Shown here piece after piece: positions 9,900 to 18,835 of a stretch of DNA of 64,000 bases. The position numbers and the translations under genes were made by a program. The notes beneath the pieces are model-generated. The model searched no databases. It had not been told where the DNA came from and worked only from the letters and a program-made list of their open reading frames with translations. Each line of letters begins with the position of its first letter. Within the stretch, counting starts at the first letter, position 1. Source of the DNA: Acidimicrobiia bacterium (GTDB lineage Bacteria > Actinomycetota > Acidimicrobiia > IMCC26256 > JAOSJM01); contig JAOSJM010000005.1 in assembly GCA_027494165.1 (NCBI GenBank), forward strand, positions 1,178,001 to 1,242,000, in the 5' to 3' direction.

Positions 9900-10676
9900 G
9901 TGGCGAAGAGCAACGGGAACGGCAGGCTCGGAAAGGCCCTCGAGACCGTCGACACCAAGGTCCGCGGATCGCAGGCCTGGACCTCCATCTTCCGACCGGG
10001 CTCGGTCTTCCGCCGGGGCTACACCGACAGCCCCCGGAACCGGTCCTACGTCGTGATGAACAGCGTGCTGTACCACCTGCACCCCGTGAAGGTGAAGCGG
10101 CACGCGGTGAAGGTCTCCTACACGCTGTGCCTGGGGGGCCTGTCGTTCTTCCTCTTCATCCTGCTCACGGTCACCGGCATCTTCCTGATGTTCTTCTACC
10201 GGCCGACCGAAGCCGCGGCGTGGTCCGACATCGAGACGCTCGAGACCGCGGTGGCCTTCGGGTCGCTGGTGCGCAACATGCACCGGTGGGCGGCCCACCT
10301 CATGGTGCTCTCGGTGTTCCTGCACATGAGCCGGGTCTTCTACCACGGCGCCTACAAGGCGCCGCGGGAGTTCAACTGGGTGATCGGCGTGATCCTCCTG
10401 ACGCTCACCCTGCTCCTGTCGTTCACCGGCTACCTGCTCCCCTGGGACCAGCTCGCTCTCTGGGCGGTCACCGTCGGCACGAGCATGATGGGCTACACAC
10501 CGGTGTTCGGACCCCAGGTGAAGTTCGTGCTCCTGGGGTCCAACGAGATCAGCGGGGACACCCTGCTCCGCTGGTACGTCCTGCACGTGCTGCTGCTGCC
10601 GTTCGTCGCGGTCATCTTCATGGCCGTCCACTTCTGGCGCGTCCGCAAGGACGGCGGCATCTCCGGACCGCTCTAG
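9900..10676 (+). CDS. cytochrome b6-type subunit of quinol:cytochrome c oxidoreductase
   Basis: A 258-residue four-helix cytochrome b, the N-terminal half of a split cytochrome b. Bis-His haem ligands are His128/His142 (13 residues between) and His229/His244 (14 between), the b6 spacing. LPWDQ in helix C-D and the terminal ISGPL match chloroplast b6 closely. Cys77 in LCLGG aligns with b6 Cys35, which attaches haem c-i covalently. The GTG start follows a GGAGAG ribosome site (AGGAGAGGCTC). It pairs with the next gene, the subunit IV equivalent. A 50-residue basic N-terminal extension precedes the b6 core. Confidence 0.93.
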   Translation: MAKSNGNGRLGKALETVDTKVRGSQAWTSIFRPGSVFRRGYTDSPRNRSYVVMNSVLYHLHPVKVKRHAVKVSYTLCLGGLSFFLFILLTVTGIFLMFFYRPTEAAAWSDIETLETAVAFGSLVRNMHRWAAHLMVLSVFLHMSRVFYHGAYKAPREFNWVIGVILLTLTLLLSFTGYLLPWDQLALWAVTVGTSMMGYTPVFGPQVKFVLLGSNEISGDTLLRWYVLHVLLLPFVAVIFMAVHFWRVRKDGGISGPL

Positions 10677-10695
10677 GCCGCGGGAGGAACAGGCG

Positions 10696-11538
10696 ATGCC
10701 CGACATCCCCGAGCACCTGCTCCGGCGCAGCGCCGAGCGGCGCAAGGCGCTGGGCCTCCCGGCCCAGGGCGAGGCCGGCGGCGAGGAGGCCGAGGCCGAG
10801 CCGGCCGCGCCCGGCGAGCCGGAGGCCCCCGCAGCCGAGGCACCCGGGGCGCCCGAGCCGGAGGCGCCCGCCGAGGGTGGCGAGGAGGCCGGCGGCGCGA
10901 AGGGCAAGATCCCGGCCCACCTGCTGGAGCGGTCGCGCCGGCGCAAGGCCGCCAAGGCCGGCGCCGAGGCCGGCGCTCCCGCGGCCGGCAAGGCCGCCGC
11001 GGCCACCGCCACCATCCCGGCGCCCGCGGGCACCGGCCCCGGGGGGCACACCCAGCGCCTCCTGACGGTGGTGAAGTCGGGCTCGATCCAGCAGACCCGC
11101 GCCGAGGCCCAGGACAAGGTCCACACGTGGCCGCACCTCCTCGTCATCGAGTTCGCCGCGCTGCTGGGGCTCCTCGCCCTGCTCACGATCTTCTCGGCGG
11201 TGGTGCGGGCGCCACTGCTCGGCCTGGCCGACTTCAACCAGACCCCCAACCCCTCCAAGGCCCCCTGGTACTTCATGGGCCTCCAGGAGCTGCTCACCAT
11301 GTTCGCCCCGATGGTCGCCGGCGTGACCATCCCGGGCATGGGGATCTTCCTCCTCATGGTGGCGCCCTACGTCGACAAGAACCCTTCCCAGAAGCCGGCC
11401 GACCGCAAGGTCGCCATCTCGCTCTTCACGCTGTTCCTGCTCTTCTGGGCCGTGCTCGTGATCATCGGCTCGTTCTTCCGGGGGCCGGGCTTCAACTTCA
11501 CCTTCCCCTGGAACGACGGGATCTTCTTCGACCTGTAG
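10696..11538 (+). CDS. cytochrome b C-terminal subunit (subunit IV-like) with duplicated N-terminal motif
   Basis: A 280-residue protein. Residues ~140-280 form the three-helix C-terminal half of cytochrome b; PSKAPWYFMGLQELL (185-199) is the Qo-site segment, with APWY where mitochondrial cytochrome b has PEWY. Residues 1-135 are an Ala/Glu/Pro-rich cytoplasmic extension that carries the same motif twice: IPEHLLRRSAERRKA (4-18) and IPAHLLERSRRRKAA (72-86). The extension is absent from PetD. The gene lies between b6 and Rieske genes, with a good AGGAAC-type site and ATG start. Confidence 0.9.
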   Translation: MPDIPEHLLRRSAERRKALGLPAQGEAGGEEAEAEPAAPGEPEAPAAEAPGAPEPEAPAEGGEEAGGAKGKIPAHLLERSRRRKAAKAGAEAGAPAAGKAAAATATIPAPAGTGPGGHTQRLLTVVKSGSIQQTRAEAQDKVHTWPHLLVIEFAALLGLLALLTIFSAVVRAPLLGLADFNQTPNPSKAPWYFMGLQELLTMFAPMVAGVTIPGMGIFLLMVAPYVDKNPSQKPADRKVAISLFTLFLLFWAVLVIIGSFFRGPGFNFTFPWNDGIFFDL

Positions 11539-11545
11539 GAGCGAC

Positions 11546-12403
11546 GTGGACGCGTCCACCCTTCTCGTCATCGCCATCGGAGCCGTCCTGGTCCTCGCCG
11601 TGGTCGGCGTCCTCGCGGTCGGGCGGCGCCGGGCCGGAACGGGCACGCTGAGCCGCGAGACCCGCCGCCGCGACGCCGGGGCCAGGCAGGCCGAGGCCGT
11701 GCCGGGGACGGCGGTGGAGCCGGCCGACGTCGACGCCGAGGCCCGCCAGCGGGCGGCCGAGGCTCGCGAGGCCGCGGTGCCGGCCCGGGCCGGCGCCCGG
11801 GTCCCGGCCGAGCGGGTGCCCGTCGACGAGGAGGCTCTCGGCGAGACCCGCCGCCAGTTCTTCAACCGGGGGATCGTCGGTCTCGAGCTGCTCGCGCTCG
11901 GGGGGTTCGGAGCCGCCTGCATCGCCTTCCTCTGGCCCAAGGCCGGCGGTGGCTTCGGCGGCCAGGTGTCCGTGGGCACCGGGATCGACGACATCCTCCA
12001 GGACGTGGCCGACAAGAAGCAGCCCTTCTACGTGCCCGAGGCCCGCAGCTACGTGGTCCCCTACCCCCAGGAGGACCTCGACAAGGCCCGGGCCGTCTAC
12101 ACCGACAGCGTCGTGCGGGGCATCGAGGAGGCCGGGATCGTCGTCCTCTACCAGAAGTGCCCGCACCTCGGCTGCCGGGTCCCGTTCTGCGACAGCTCGC
12201 AGTGGTTCGAGTGCCCGTGCCACGGCTCGAAGTACAACCGGGTGGGCGAGAAGCGGGGCGGACCGGCCCCGCGGGGCATGGACCACTTCCCGGCGTTCGT
12301 CGACGGCAACCGCCTGACGATCGACACGAGCGTCCCGATCGAGGGACCGCCCATCGGCACCGACACGACCGGCCAGGGTGCCGAGGGCCCGCCGTGCGTG
12401 TGA
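11546..12403 (+). CDS. Rieske iron-sulfur protein
   Basis: A 285-residue Rieske subunit. The 2Fe-2S motifs CPHLGC (205-210) and CPCHGS (223-228) are complete, followed by PAPRGMDHFP. Two hydrophobic segments are present: residues 5-26 and 106-130, the second preceded by RRQFFNRG, a twin-arginine-like sequence. An Ala/Arg/Glu-rich linker (30-95) separates them. Actinobacterial Rieske proteins commonly have extra membrane helices, so this fits. The GTG start is 7 bp after the preceding stop. Confidence 0.94.
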   Translation: MDASTLLVIAIGAVLVLAVVGVLAVGRRRAGTGTLSRETRRRDAGARQAEAVPGTAVEPADVDAEARQRAAEAREAAVPARAGARVPAERVPVDEEALGETRRQFFNRGIVGLELLALGGFGAACIAFLWPKAGGGFGGQVSVGTGIDDILQDVADKKQPFYVPEARSYVVPYPQEDLDKARAVYTDSVVRGIEEAGIVVLYQKCPHLGCRVPFCDSSQWFECPCHGSKYNRVGEKRGGPAPRGMDHFPAFVDGNRLTIDTSVPIEGPPIGTDTTGQGAEGPPCV

Positions 12404-12461
12404 CCCGGGCCGGGCAGGCCGGGAAGACCGAGAAGACGAGCAAGGGCAGAGGGGCATCGAC

Positions 12462-13634
12462 GTGACGGTCCGTACCGCGATCATCATCCTCAACGTCGCC
12501 GCCGCGGTGGTCCTCGCCGTCACGGTCGCGTGGCGGGTGCTCAGCCTGCGGCGCAACCCCGACGAGTCGGAGCCCCAGAACCTCAGCCCCGCCTACCCCG
12601 ACGACGTCCTCGAGACCAGCAAGCTCGAGCGGGTGCTGTTCTGGTCGCTGATCTGTTCGGGGATCCTGGCGCTCGCCCTGCCCCTCTACTGGCTGCGCGA
12701 GCCCAACCGTCAAGCCGAGGCCACCGACGGCTTCGACGAGCGCTCGGTCGAGCGGGGCGCCGAGCTCTACGCCGATCAGACGATGGAGACCTACAACGCC
12801 ACGGTCTCGTTGGGCTGCGCCTCGTGCCACGGCGCCAACGGCGAGGGCGGCACCGCCCCGACCATCCTCCAGCCCCCCGAGGAGGGCGCGGCGCCGGTGC
12901 GGGTGAGCTGGCAGGCCCCGGCGCTCGACACCGTCCTCCTGCGCTACCCCCGTGAGCAGGTGAAGCAGATCCTCGTCTACGGCCGGCCCGGCACCCCGAT
13001 GCCCGCCTGGGGTGTCGAAGGCGGCGGCTCGAAGAACGACCAGGCCATCGAGGACGTCCTCAACTACCTCGAGACCATCCAGCTCTCCCCCGCGGGGGCC
13101 AAGCAGCTCCAGGCCAACCCGGTCGAGGCGGCGGTCGCCGAGGCCGAGGACCAGCTCGAGCGGGCCCGGGCCAACCTGGCCCAGGCGGAGGAGGGCCTGG
13201 CCGCGGCCGGGACCGCCGAGGACCGGCGGCTGGCCGAGGAGGCCGTGGAGCTCGCGGAACAGGCGGTCGAGAGCACCGAGGCCCGGCTGGCCGAGGTCGA
13301 GGGCGCGACCGAGGGCCAGATCCTCTTCGAGGACAACTGCGCCCGCTGCCACACCCAGGGCTGGAACTACTACGACCCCACCGACGCCCGCATCCCCCTG
13401 CCCGCCGAGCAGGGCTCGGGCGGCTTCGGACCCAACCTCACCGGTGGCGTGACCGTCCAGCAGTTCCCCGGCCCCACCGGCGTCGCCGACATGGTGGCCT
13501 TCGTGACCCAGGGCTCGCTGTTCCAGAAGCCCTACGGGGTGCGGGGGATCGGGTCGGGCCGGATGCCCGGGTTCGGCCAGGTGCTCTCCGAGGAGCAGAT
13601 CCAGGCCATCGTCGAGTACGAGCGCGATCTCTAG
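12462..13634 (+). CDS. membrane-anchored two-haem cytochrome c with coiled-coil linker
   Basis: A 390-residue protein with two N-terminal membrane helices (residues 5-25 and 58-78), then two c-type haem domains: CASCH at 119-123 with possible axial Met180 (TPMPAW), and CARCH at 293-297 with possible Met368 (GRMPGF). Between them, residues ~221-282 are an Ala/Glu-rich heptad-like helix predicted to form a coiled coil. I chose GTG 12462 because upstream in-frame codons overlap the Rieske gene. As in actinobacterial QcrC, it probably takes electrons from Rieske and hands them to cytochrome oxidase. Confidence 0.9.
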   Translation: MTVRTAIIILNVAAAVVLAVTVAWRVLSLRRNPDESEPQNLSPAYPDDVLETSKLERVLFWSLICSGILALALPLYWLREPNRQAEATDGFDERSVERGAELYADQTMETYNATVSLGCASCHGANGEGGTAPTILQPPEEGAAPVRVSWQAPALDTVLLRYPREQVKQILVYGRPGTPMPAWGVEGGGSKNDQAIEDVLNYLETIQLSPAGAKQLQANPVEAAVAEAEDQLERARANLAQAEEGLAAAGTAEDRRLAEEAVELAEQAVESTEARLAEVEGATEGQILFEDNCARCHTQGWNYYDPTDARIPLPAEQGSGGFGPNLTGGVTVQQFPGPTGVADMVAFVTQGSLFQKPYGVRGIGSGRMPGFGQVLSEEQIQAIVEYERDL

Positions 13635-13647
13635 GAGCCGAGCAGCC

Positions 13648-14445
13648 GTGAGCCTCATCCTCCTCGCCAGCGAGGGCCCCGCCGAGAAGACGCTCTGGTA
13701 CCCCACCATCCTGGGGATCCTGGTGGTGGTCTTCGGGATCGCGCTCTTCGTCGGCTCGGTCTACCTGATCCTCGCCACCAACCTCGGGGGCCGGCTCGGG
13801 TTCCTCGTGACCGCCGCCTGCCTGTCGGGCTTCATGGTGATGCTGTCGCTCCTCATGCTCACCAACCCCTCGCCGGTCAACACCCTCAAGGGCCGGATCC
13901 CCGGGTGGGAGGGCGAGGAGATCGTCCGCAGACCCGGCGGCGCCAAGGCCAAGCCGGTCCAGGTGATCGAGACCGAGGGGCGGGAGGCCACCGCCGAGGA
14001 GGCCGCCAACATCAAGGCCAAGGTCGACGAGCTGCTCGTGACCCAGACGGCAGCCGCCGGCGAGGAGCTGCCCGAGGGCGCCAACGAGCTCGCCCGCTTC
14101 GCCTCGGCCGACGACTTCCTCGTCCTCGAGACCTACGTGACCGGCGGGGAGCGCAAGAACCTCTTCTGGCACGAGCCCCGCTACGCCGCCGCGGTGTTCT
14201 GCCCGGTGAGGGAGGTGCCCGAGATCCTCGGGGAGGCGCCTCCCGAGCCCGAGTGCGACCCCGACCAGCCCAGCGACACCCTCGTGCTCCTCTACGACAT
14301 GGGATCGCTGCGCCAGCCGCCGGCCGTGCTGCTCGGCGCCTCGTCGGTGCTCTTCGGCGTGAGCCTGCTCGGCCTCCACTGGCGGGAGCGCGACGAGCAG
14401 GAGCGCGAGGCCGCCGCCGCCCGTCCCGTCCCGGTCCAGGCCTAG
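13648..14445 (+). CDS. membrane protein of the quinol-oxidase operon
   Basis: A 265-residue protein with two N-terminal helices (about 18-44 and 48-71), a large polar domain (75-215) and one C-terminal helix (about 222-242). The polar domain holds two cysteines, in FCPVRE and PECDP. I recognise no named family. GTG start with TAGGAG upstream, 13 bp after the cytochrome c gene. Likely an accessory subunit of the complex, inferred from tight linkage. Confidence 0.75.
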   Translation: MSLILLASEGPAEKTLWYPTILGILVVVFGIALFVGSVYLILATNLGGRLGFLVTAACLSGFMVMLSLLMLTNPSPVNTLKGRIPGWEGEEIVRRPGGAKAKPVQVIETEGREATAEEAANIKAKVDELLVTQTAAAGEELPEGANELARFASADDFLVLETYVTGGERKNLFWHEPRYAAAVFCPVREVPEILGEAPPEPECDPDQPSDTLVLLYDMGSLRQPPAVLLGASSVLFGVSLLGLHWRERDEQEREAAAARPVPVQA

Positions 14446-14454
14446 GAGGACCCC

Positions 14455-14670
14455 GTGACCCGTCGCCTGCGCCCGCTGCTCCTCCTCCTGGGGCTCGTCG
14501 TGCTCTCCGCGTGCGAGAGCGGCCAGCTCGTCGACGCCGGGGCCGGGGCCGAGACCGGCGAGGGCGGCCTGGCCTTCGTCCTCCTCGCCACGATGGTCTT
14601 CGTGTTCGCCGGATTCCTCGTGGTGATCGACCGGGCCCGGCGCAAGCGCGGCGGCGACGGCGAGGAGTGA
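14455..14670 (+). CDS. small membrane lipoprotein, last gene of the operon
   Basis: A 71-residue protein with a lipoprotein-type signal ending in LSAC (Cys20 as lipidation site) and a second hydrophobic helix (about residues 38-59) followed by RARRKRGGDGEE. GTG start with AGGAGGA 4 bp upstream; 9 bp after the previous gene. Function unknown; position suggests a small structural subunit of the quinol-oxidising complex. Confidence 0.7.
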   Translation: MTRRLRPLLLLLGLVVLSACESGQLVDAGAGAETGEGGLAFVLLATMVFVFAGFLVVIDRARRKRGGDGEE

Positions 14671-14697
14671 CCGGGCCGCCCGCGCGGGACCGGGCGT

Positions 14698-14821
14698 CTC
14701 GGGTGTCGTGACCCCCGCTGAGCGACGGTATCGACACCCGAGAGCGGGATCGAGCGGGTCCCGGGTGTCCTGACCCCCGCTGAGCGACGGTATCGACACC
14801 CGAGAGCGGGATCGCGAGCGG
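14698..14821. repeat. two tandem copies of a 62-bp unit with an internal inverted repeat
   Basis: The copies are almost identical with a period of 62 bp. Copy 1 holds the perfect 10-bp arms CTCGGGTGTC (14698-14707) and GACACCCGAG (14733-14742). Copy 2 holds CGGGTGTC (14762-14769) and GACACCCG (14795-14802). The 25-bp loops are nearly the same. It lies between convergent genes, so a bidirectional terminator is possible, but the long conserved loop is unlike a simple terminator. Confidence 0.8.
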
Positions 14822-14823
14822 GA

Positions 14824-16113
14824 TCAGCTCCCCTCGCCGGCGACCTCGCGGGCGGCCTCGGCCGCGGCCGCCACCGTACGGTCGACGTCCTCGTCGGAGT
14901 GGGCCAGGCTCACGAACAGCGCCTCGAAGGCGCTCGGAGCCATGTAGACCCCCCGGCGCAGCAGGCCGTGGAACAGCCGCCCGTAGGCCTCCTGGTCGGC
15001 CGCCCTGGCCTCTTCGTAGTCGCGCACCGGCTCGGAGGCGAGGAACAGCCCGACCAGGGTCCCGACCCTGGGCACCTGGACCGACACCCCCTCGCCCGAG
15101 ATCGCGTCGTGCAGACCCTCGGCGAGCCGGGCCGCCCGGTGCTCGAGCTCGGCGTACGCCCCCTCGTCGAGCCGGGCCAGCACCGCCAGGCCGGCCGCGG
15201 TGGCCAGCGGGTTCCCCGAGAGGGTCCCGGCCTGGTAGACGGGACCAAGCGGGGCCAGCTCGTCCATGAGGTCGGCCCGGCCGCCGACGGCGGCGAGCGG
15301 GAGGCCCCCGCCCAGCACCTTGCCGAAGATCGAGAGGTCGGGCCGGACACCGAAGCGGCCCTGGGCCCCGGCGGGTCCGAGGCGGAACCCGGTGATGACC
15401 TCGTCCAGGACGAGGATCGCCCCCGCGGCATCGCAGCGGCGCCGCAGCCCTGCGAGGAACCCGGCGGCCGGGGGGACGAGGCCCATGTTGGCGGCCACCG
15501 GCTCGACCAGGACCGCAGCGAGGTCCTCGCCGTGACGCGCGAACGCCTCGTCGAGGGCGGCCTCGTCGTTGTACGGCACGACCACGGTGTCGGCGGCAGC
15601 GCCTCCGGTCACCCCGGCCGAGCCGGGGAGCCCGAGCGTGGCCACCCCGCTCCCGGCCGCCACCAGCAGCGCGTCGACGTGGCCGTGGTAGCACCCGGCG
15701 AACTTCAGCACCTTGTCCCGGCCGGTGGCGCCCCGGGCGAGGCGGACCGCGGTCATGGCGGCCTCGGTCCCCGACGAGACGAGGCGGACCTTCTCCACCG
15801 ACGGGACGCGCTCGCACACCGCCTCGGCCAGCTCCACCTCACGGGCCGTCGGCACCCCGAACGACGTGCCCTCGGCCGCGGCCTTCGCCACCGCCTCGAC
15901 GACCGCCGGATGGGCGTGCCCGAGGATCGACGCCCCCCACGACTGCACGTAGTCGCGGTAGCGGTGCCCGTCGACGTCCTCGAGGAAGGCCCCCTCGCCC
16001 CGGGCCACGAAGAACGGCTCGCCACCGACGGACCCGAAGGCCCGCACCGGGGAGCTCACCCCGCCGGGAATCCGGGCCAGCGCCCGCTCGAAGAGCGCGT
16101 GCGAGGACGTCAT
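14824..16113 (-). CDS. hemL: glutamate-1-semialdehyde 2,1-aminomutase
   Basis: A 429-residue PLP enzyme that turns glutamate-1-semialdehyde into 5-aminolevulinate. The PLP lysine lies in IFGKVLGGGLPLAAVGG. Other family features are RLVSSGTEAAMTAVRLARGATGR, GCYHGHVDALLVAAGSG and VLDEVITGFRLG. Length is standard. It is the last gene of the haem cluster, 48 bp after hemB. Together with hemA it gives the C5 route to tetrapyrroles. Confidence 0.95.
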   Translation of the reverse strand: MTSSHALFERALARIPGGVSSPVRAFGSVGGEPFFVARGEGAFLEDVDGHRYRDYVQSWGASILGHAHPAVVEAVAKAAAEGTSFGVPTAREVELAEAVCERVPSVEKVRLVSSGTEAAMTAVRLARGATGRDKVLKFAGCYHGHVDALLVAAGSGVATLGLPGSAGVTGGAAADTVVVPYNDEAALDEAFARHGEDLAAVLVEPVAANMGLVPPAAGFLAGLRRRCDAAGAILVLDEVITGFRLGPAGAQGRFGVRPDLSIFGKVLGGGLPLAAVGGRADLMDELAPLGPVYQAGTLSGNPLATAAGLAVLARLDEGAYAELEHRAARLAEGLHDAISGEGVSVQVPRVGTLVGLFLASEPVRDYEEARAADQEAYGRLFHGLLRRGVYMAPSAFEALFVSLAHSDEDVDRTVAAAAEAAREVAGEGS

Positions 16114-16161
16114 GCTCGGTCCACCTCCCCGGCGCCGCCGCGGTGCGGCGGCGCCCTCGGC

Positions 16162-17138
16162 TCACCCGAGGTGCTCGGCCACCTCGCGGGCGAGGTACGT
16201 GAGGACGAAGTCGGCCCCGGCCCGCTTGATGGCGGTGAGGTGCTCGAGGGCCACGGCCCGGGCATCGAGCCACCCGAGCTGGCCGGCCGCCTTCACCATG
16301 GCGTACTCGCCGCTCACGTGGTACGCCGCCACGGGCACGTCGAAGGCCTGGCGCAGCGCCACGATCACGTCGAGGTAGGCGAGCGCGGGCTTCACCATGA
16401 CCATGTCGGCCCCCTCGACCACGTCGAGGGCGGTCTCCTCGACCGCCTCGCGGGCGTTGGGGGGTCCATCTGGTAGCCGCGCCGGTCGCCCGAGCGCGGG
16501 GCGCACTCGGCCGCGTCCCGGAACGGTCCGTAGAGCGCGGAGGCGTACTTCGCCGAGTAGGCGAGGATGGCCGTCTCGGCGTGACCGGCGGCGTCGAGCG
16601 CGGCCCGGATGGCCCCGACCTGGCCGTCCATCATCCCCGACGGGGCGACCACGTCGGCCCCGGCGTCCGCCTGGGCGACCGCGATCGCGGCGTAGCGCTC
16701 GAGCGTCACGTCGTTGTCGACCTCGCCCCGACGGTCGAGGATCCCGCAGTGGCCGTGGTCGGTGTACTCGTCGAGGCAGTCGTCGGCCATCAGGACCAGC
16801 GCGTCGCCGACGTCGTCGCGCAGGTTCCGCAGCGCCACCTGGACGACGCCGTCGGGGTCGTCGGCCGAAGAGCCCCGCTCGTCCTTGCGGGCCGGGATCC
16901 CGAAGAGGATGACCGCCGGGATCCCGAGGTCGGCGAGGACCCGGACCTCCTTGCGCAGGCTCTCCTGGGTGTGCTGCACGACGCCCGGCATCGAGGCCAC
17001 CGGCTCGGGGGCGTCGATGCCCTCCTTCACGAAGAGGGGCGCCACCAGGTCGTCGACCCCGATCCGGGCCTCGGCCACCAGCCGGCGGAGCACCGGGGTC
17101 CGCCGCAGCCGGCGCGGACGCTGCTCGGGGAAGCCCAT
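16162..17138 (-). CDS. hemB: delta-aminolevulinic acid dehydratase (one frameshift)
   Basis: Porphobilinogen synthase, ~325 residues. Visible motifs are [28 protein letters not shown] (metal-site region), [33 protein letters not shown] and, after the break, [13 protein letters not shown], which holds a Schiff-base lysine. The frame breaks at the G run 16459-16464 inside YQMDPPNAREA; one lost C in the coding strand explains it. The gene is 12 bp downstream of hemD and is followed by hemL. Confidence 0.94.
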
Positions 17139-17150
17139 ACGCCGGCGATG

Positions 17151-17951
17151 CTACCGGCGCGGTCGCTCCCGGCCGCGATCGACGGCCCCGCCGAGCCCGG
17201 CCACGAGGGCGGCGACCAGCCCGGCGAGGGTGTGCTCCCCCGCCTCGGCGTCGACGGTGAAGCCCAGCTCGCCGGCCGTGCGCGACGTGACGGGGCCGAT
17301 CGAGGCCACGAAGGGCGCCGGCTCGGGAAGGTCTCCGATCAGGTCGTGGAAGTGGCGGACCGTCGACGACGACGTGAAGGTGATCGCGTCGACCTCGCCC
17401 CGGCGGACGCGCTCGACCGCGTCCGGGTCGGGCCGGCCCGCGACGGTCCGGTACACCGGGAGCACGTCGACCCGGTAGCCCCCGGCCGCGAGGCCCTCGG
17501 GCAACACGGCCCGGGCCTCCTCGGCCCGCACCACGAGCACACGCTCTCCGGGTGAGGCGGGCGGCGGGAAGGCCTCGAGCAGGGACTCGGCGACGAAGCG
17601 CTCGGGGAGGAGGGCCACCTCCACGCCTCGCGACCCCAGCGCGCCGGCCGTGCCGGGCCCGATGGCGGCCACCCGGAGCCCCGCCAGCGCGGTCCCGTCG
17701 AGCCCGGCAGCGGGGAGCATCCGGTCGAGGAGGGCGACGACGCCGTTCACCGACGTGAGGACGAGCCAGGTGTACGCACGGAGGTCGGGCAGCGGGGGGT
17801 CGAGCGGCTCGATCTCGATCACGGGGAGCTCGACGACCTCGGCTCCTGCGGCCCGGAGGAGGCCGGCCAGCTCGCCGGCCTGGCCGCGGGCCCGGGTGAC
17901 GACCACCCGCCGGCCCCGCAACGGCCCCGTGCCGTCGACCGGCCCGCTCAC
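17151..17951 (-). CDS. hemD: uroporphyrinogen-III synthase
   Basis: A 266-residue protein that closes and isomerises the linear tetrapyrrole. It starts with GTG overlapping the hemC stop (GTGA). Typical features are [45 protein letters not shown] and [14 protein letters not shown]. It is the usual two-lobed HemD length, with no fused methyltransferase domain. A longer upstream frame overlaps hemC and is not used. Confidence 0.93.
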   Translation of the reverse strand: MSGPVDGTGPLRGRRVVVTRARGQAGELAGLLRAAGAEVVELPVIEIEPLDPPLPDLRAYTWLVLTSVNGVVALLDRMLPAAGLDGTALAGLRVAAIGPGTAGALGSRGVEVALLPERFVAESLLEAFPPPASPGERVLVVRAEEARAVLPEGLAAGGYRVDVLPVYRTVAGRPDPDAVERVRRGEVDAITFTSSSTVRHFHDLIGDLPEPAPFVASIGPVTSRTAGELGFTVDAEAGEHTLAGLVAALVAGLGGAVDRGRERPRR

Positions 17952-18835
17952 CCGGCCCCTTCGAGCAGGAGGCGCCCCCCGTGCTCCTCGACCAGCACCC
18001 GGGCGGCCTCCCGCCCCACGAGGGCGGGGTCCTCCCCCGCGGCCCGCGCCCGCAGGGCGAGCCGGCCGTCGAGCGAGGCGAGGAGCACCTCGATGGACAC
18101 CTCGCCTCCCGCCACGGTGGCGAGCGCCCCGCAGGGCAGGGCGCAACCCCCGCCGAGCTCGGCGAGGAACGCGCGCTCGGCCGTGACCGCGACCCGGCTC
18201 GGCCCGTGGTCGGCCCGGGCGACGAGCTCGAGGACCCGTTCGTCCTCGGACCGGGCCTCCACGGCCAGGGCACCCTGGCCGACCTGGGGCAGCATCACCG
18301 CGGTCGGGAGCACCTCGGCCACCCGGTCGCGAAGACCCAGGCGCTCGAGCGCGGCGAGGGCCACGACGACGGCGTCGAGCTCGCCGACCCTGGACACCCG
18401 GGTCGGGACGTTGCCCCGCAGCTCCCCGAAGGTGAGGTCGGGCCGCTCGTGGGCGAGCTGGGCCCGGCGTCGCACCGAACCCGTCCCCACCCGACCGCCG
18501 GTCGGGAGGTCGGCGAGGGACCGCCCGACGAGCACGTCGCGGGGATCGGCCCGCTCCGGCACCGCCGCCAGCACCAGCCCGTCGGGCAGGTCCGAGGGCA
18601 GGTCCTTGGCCGAGTGCACGGCCACGTCCGCCCGGCCGTCGAGCAGGGCTTCCTCGACCTCCTTCACGAACACGCCGGTCCCGCCCATGGCGTGGATCGG
18701 GACGTCGGTCCGGCGGTCACCGCTGGTGGTGACCACCACCAGCTCGGCGTCGACACCCAGGAGGTCCGCGACCCGCCCGGCCTGCCAGCGGGCGAGCGCG
18801 CTCCCCCGCGTGGCGACCCGAAGCGGTCCGGGCAT
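17948..18835 (-). CDS. hemC: porphobilinogen deaminase (hydroxymethylbilane synthase)
   Basis: A 295-residue enzyme. Substrate and cofactor features are [48 protein letters not shown] and [10 protein letters not shown]. The dipyrromethane cofactor cysteine is in [10 protein letters not shown]. The ATG overlaps the hemA stop (TGATG), and the stop overlaps hemD. An intact, ordinary family member. Confidence 0.95.
   Translation of the reverse strand: MPGPLRVATRGSALARWQAGRVADLLGVDAELVVVTTSGDRRTDVPIHAMGGTGVFVKEVEEALLDGRADVAVHSAKDLPSDLPDGLVLAAVPERADPRDVLVGRSLADLPTGGRVGTGSVRRRAQLAHERPDLTFGELRGNVPTRVSRVGELDAVVVALAALERLGLRDRVAEVLPTAVMLPQVGQGALAVEARSEDERVLELVARADHGPSRVAVTAERAFLAELGGGCALPCGALATVAGGEVSIEVLLASLDGRLALRARAAGEDPALVGREAARVLVEEHGGRLLLEGAG

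Noticed and set aside
9798..12015. Long minus-strand open frames across the cytochrome operon
   Set aside because: They mirror genes with clear haem, Fe-S and Rieske motifs on the plus strand, and their own translation is low-complexity.
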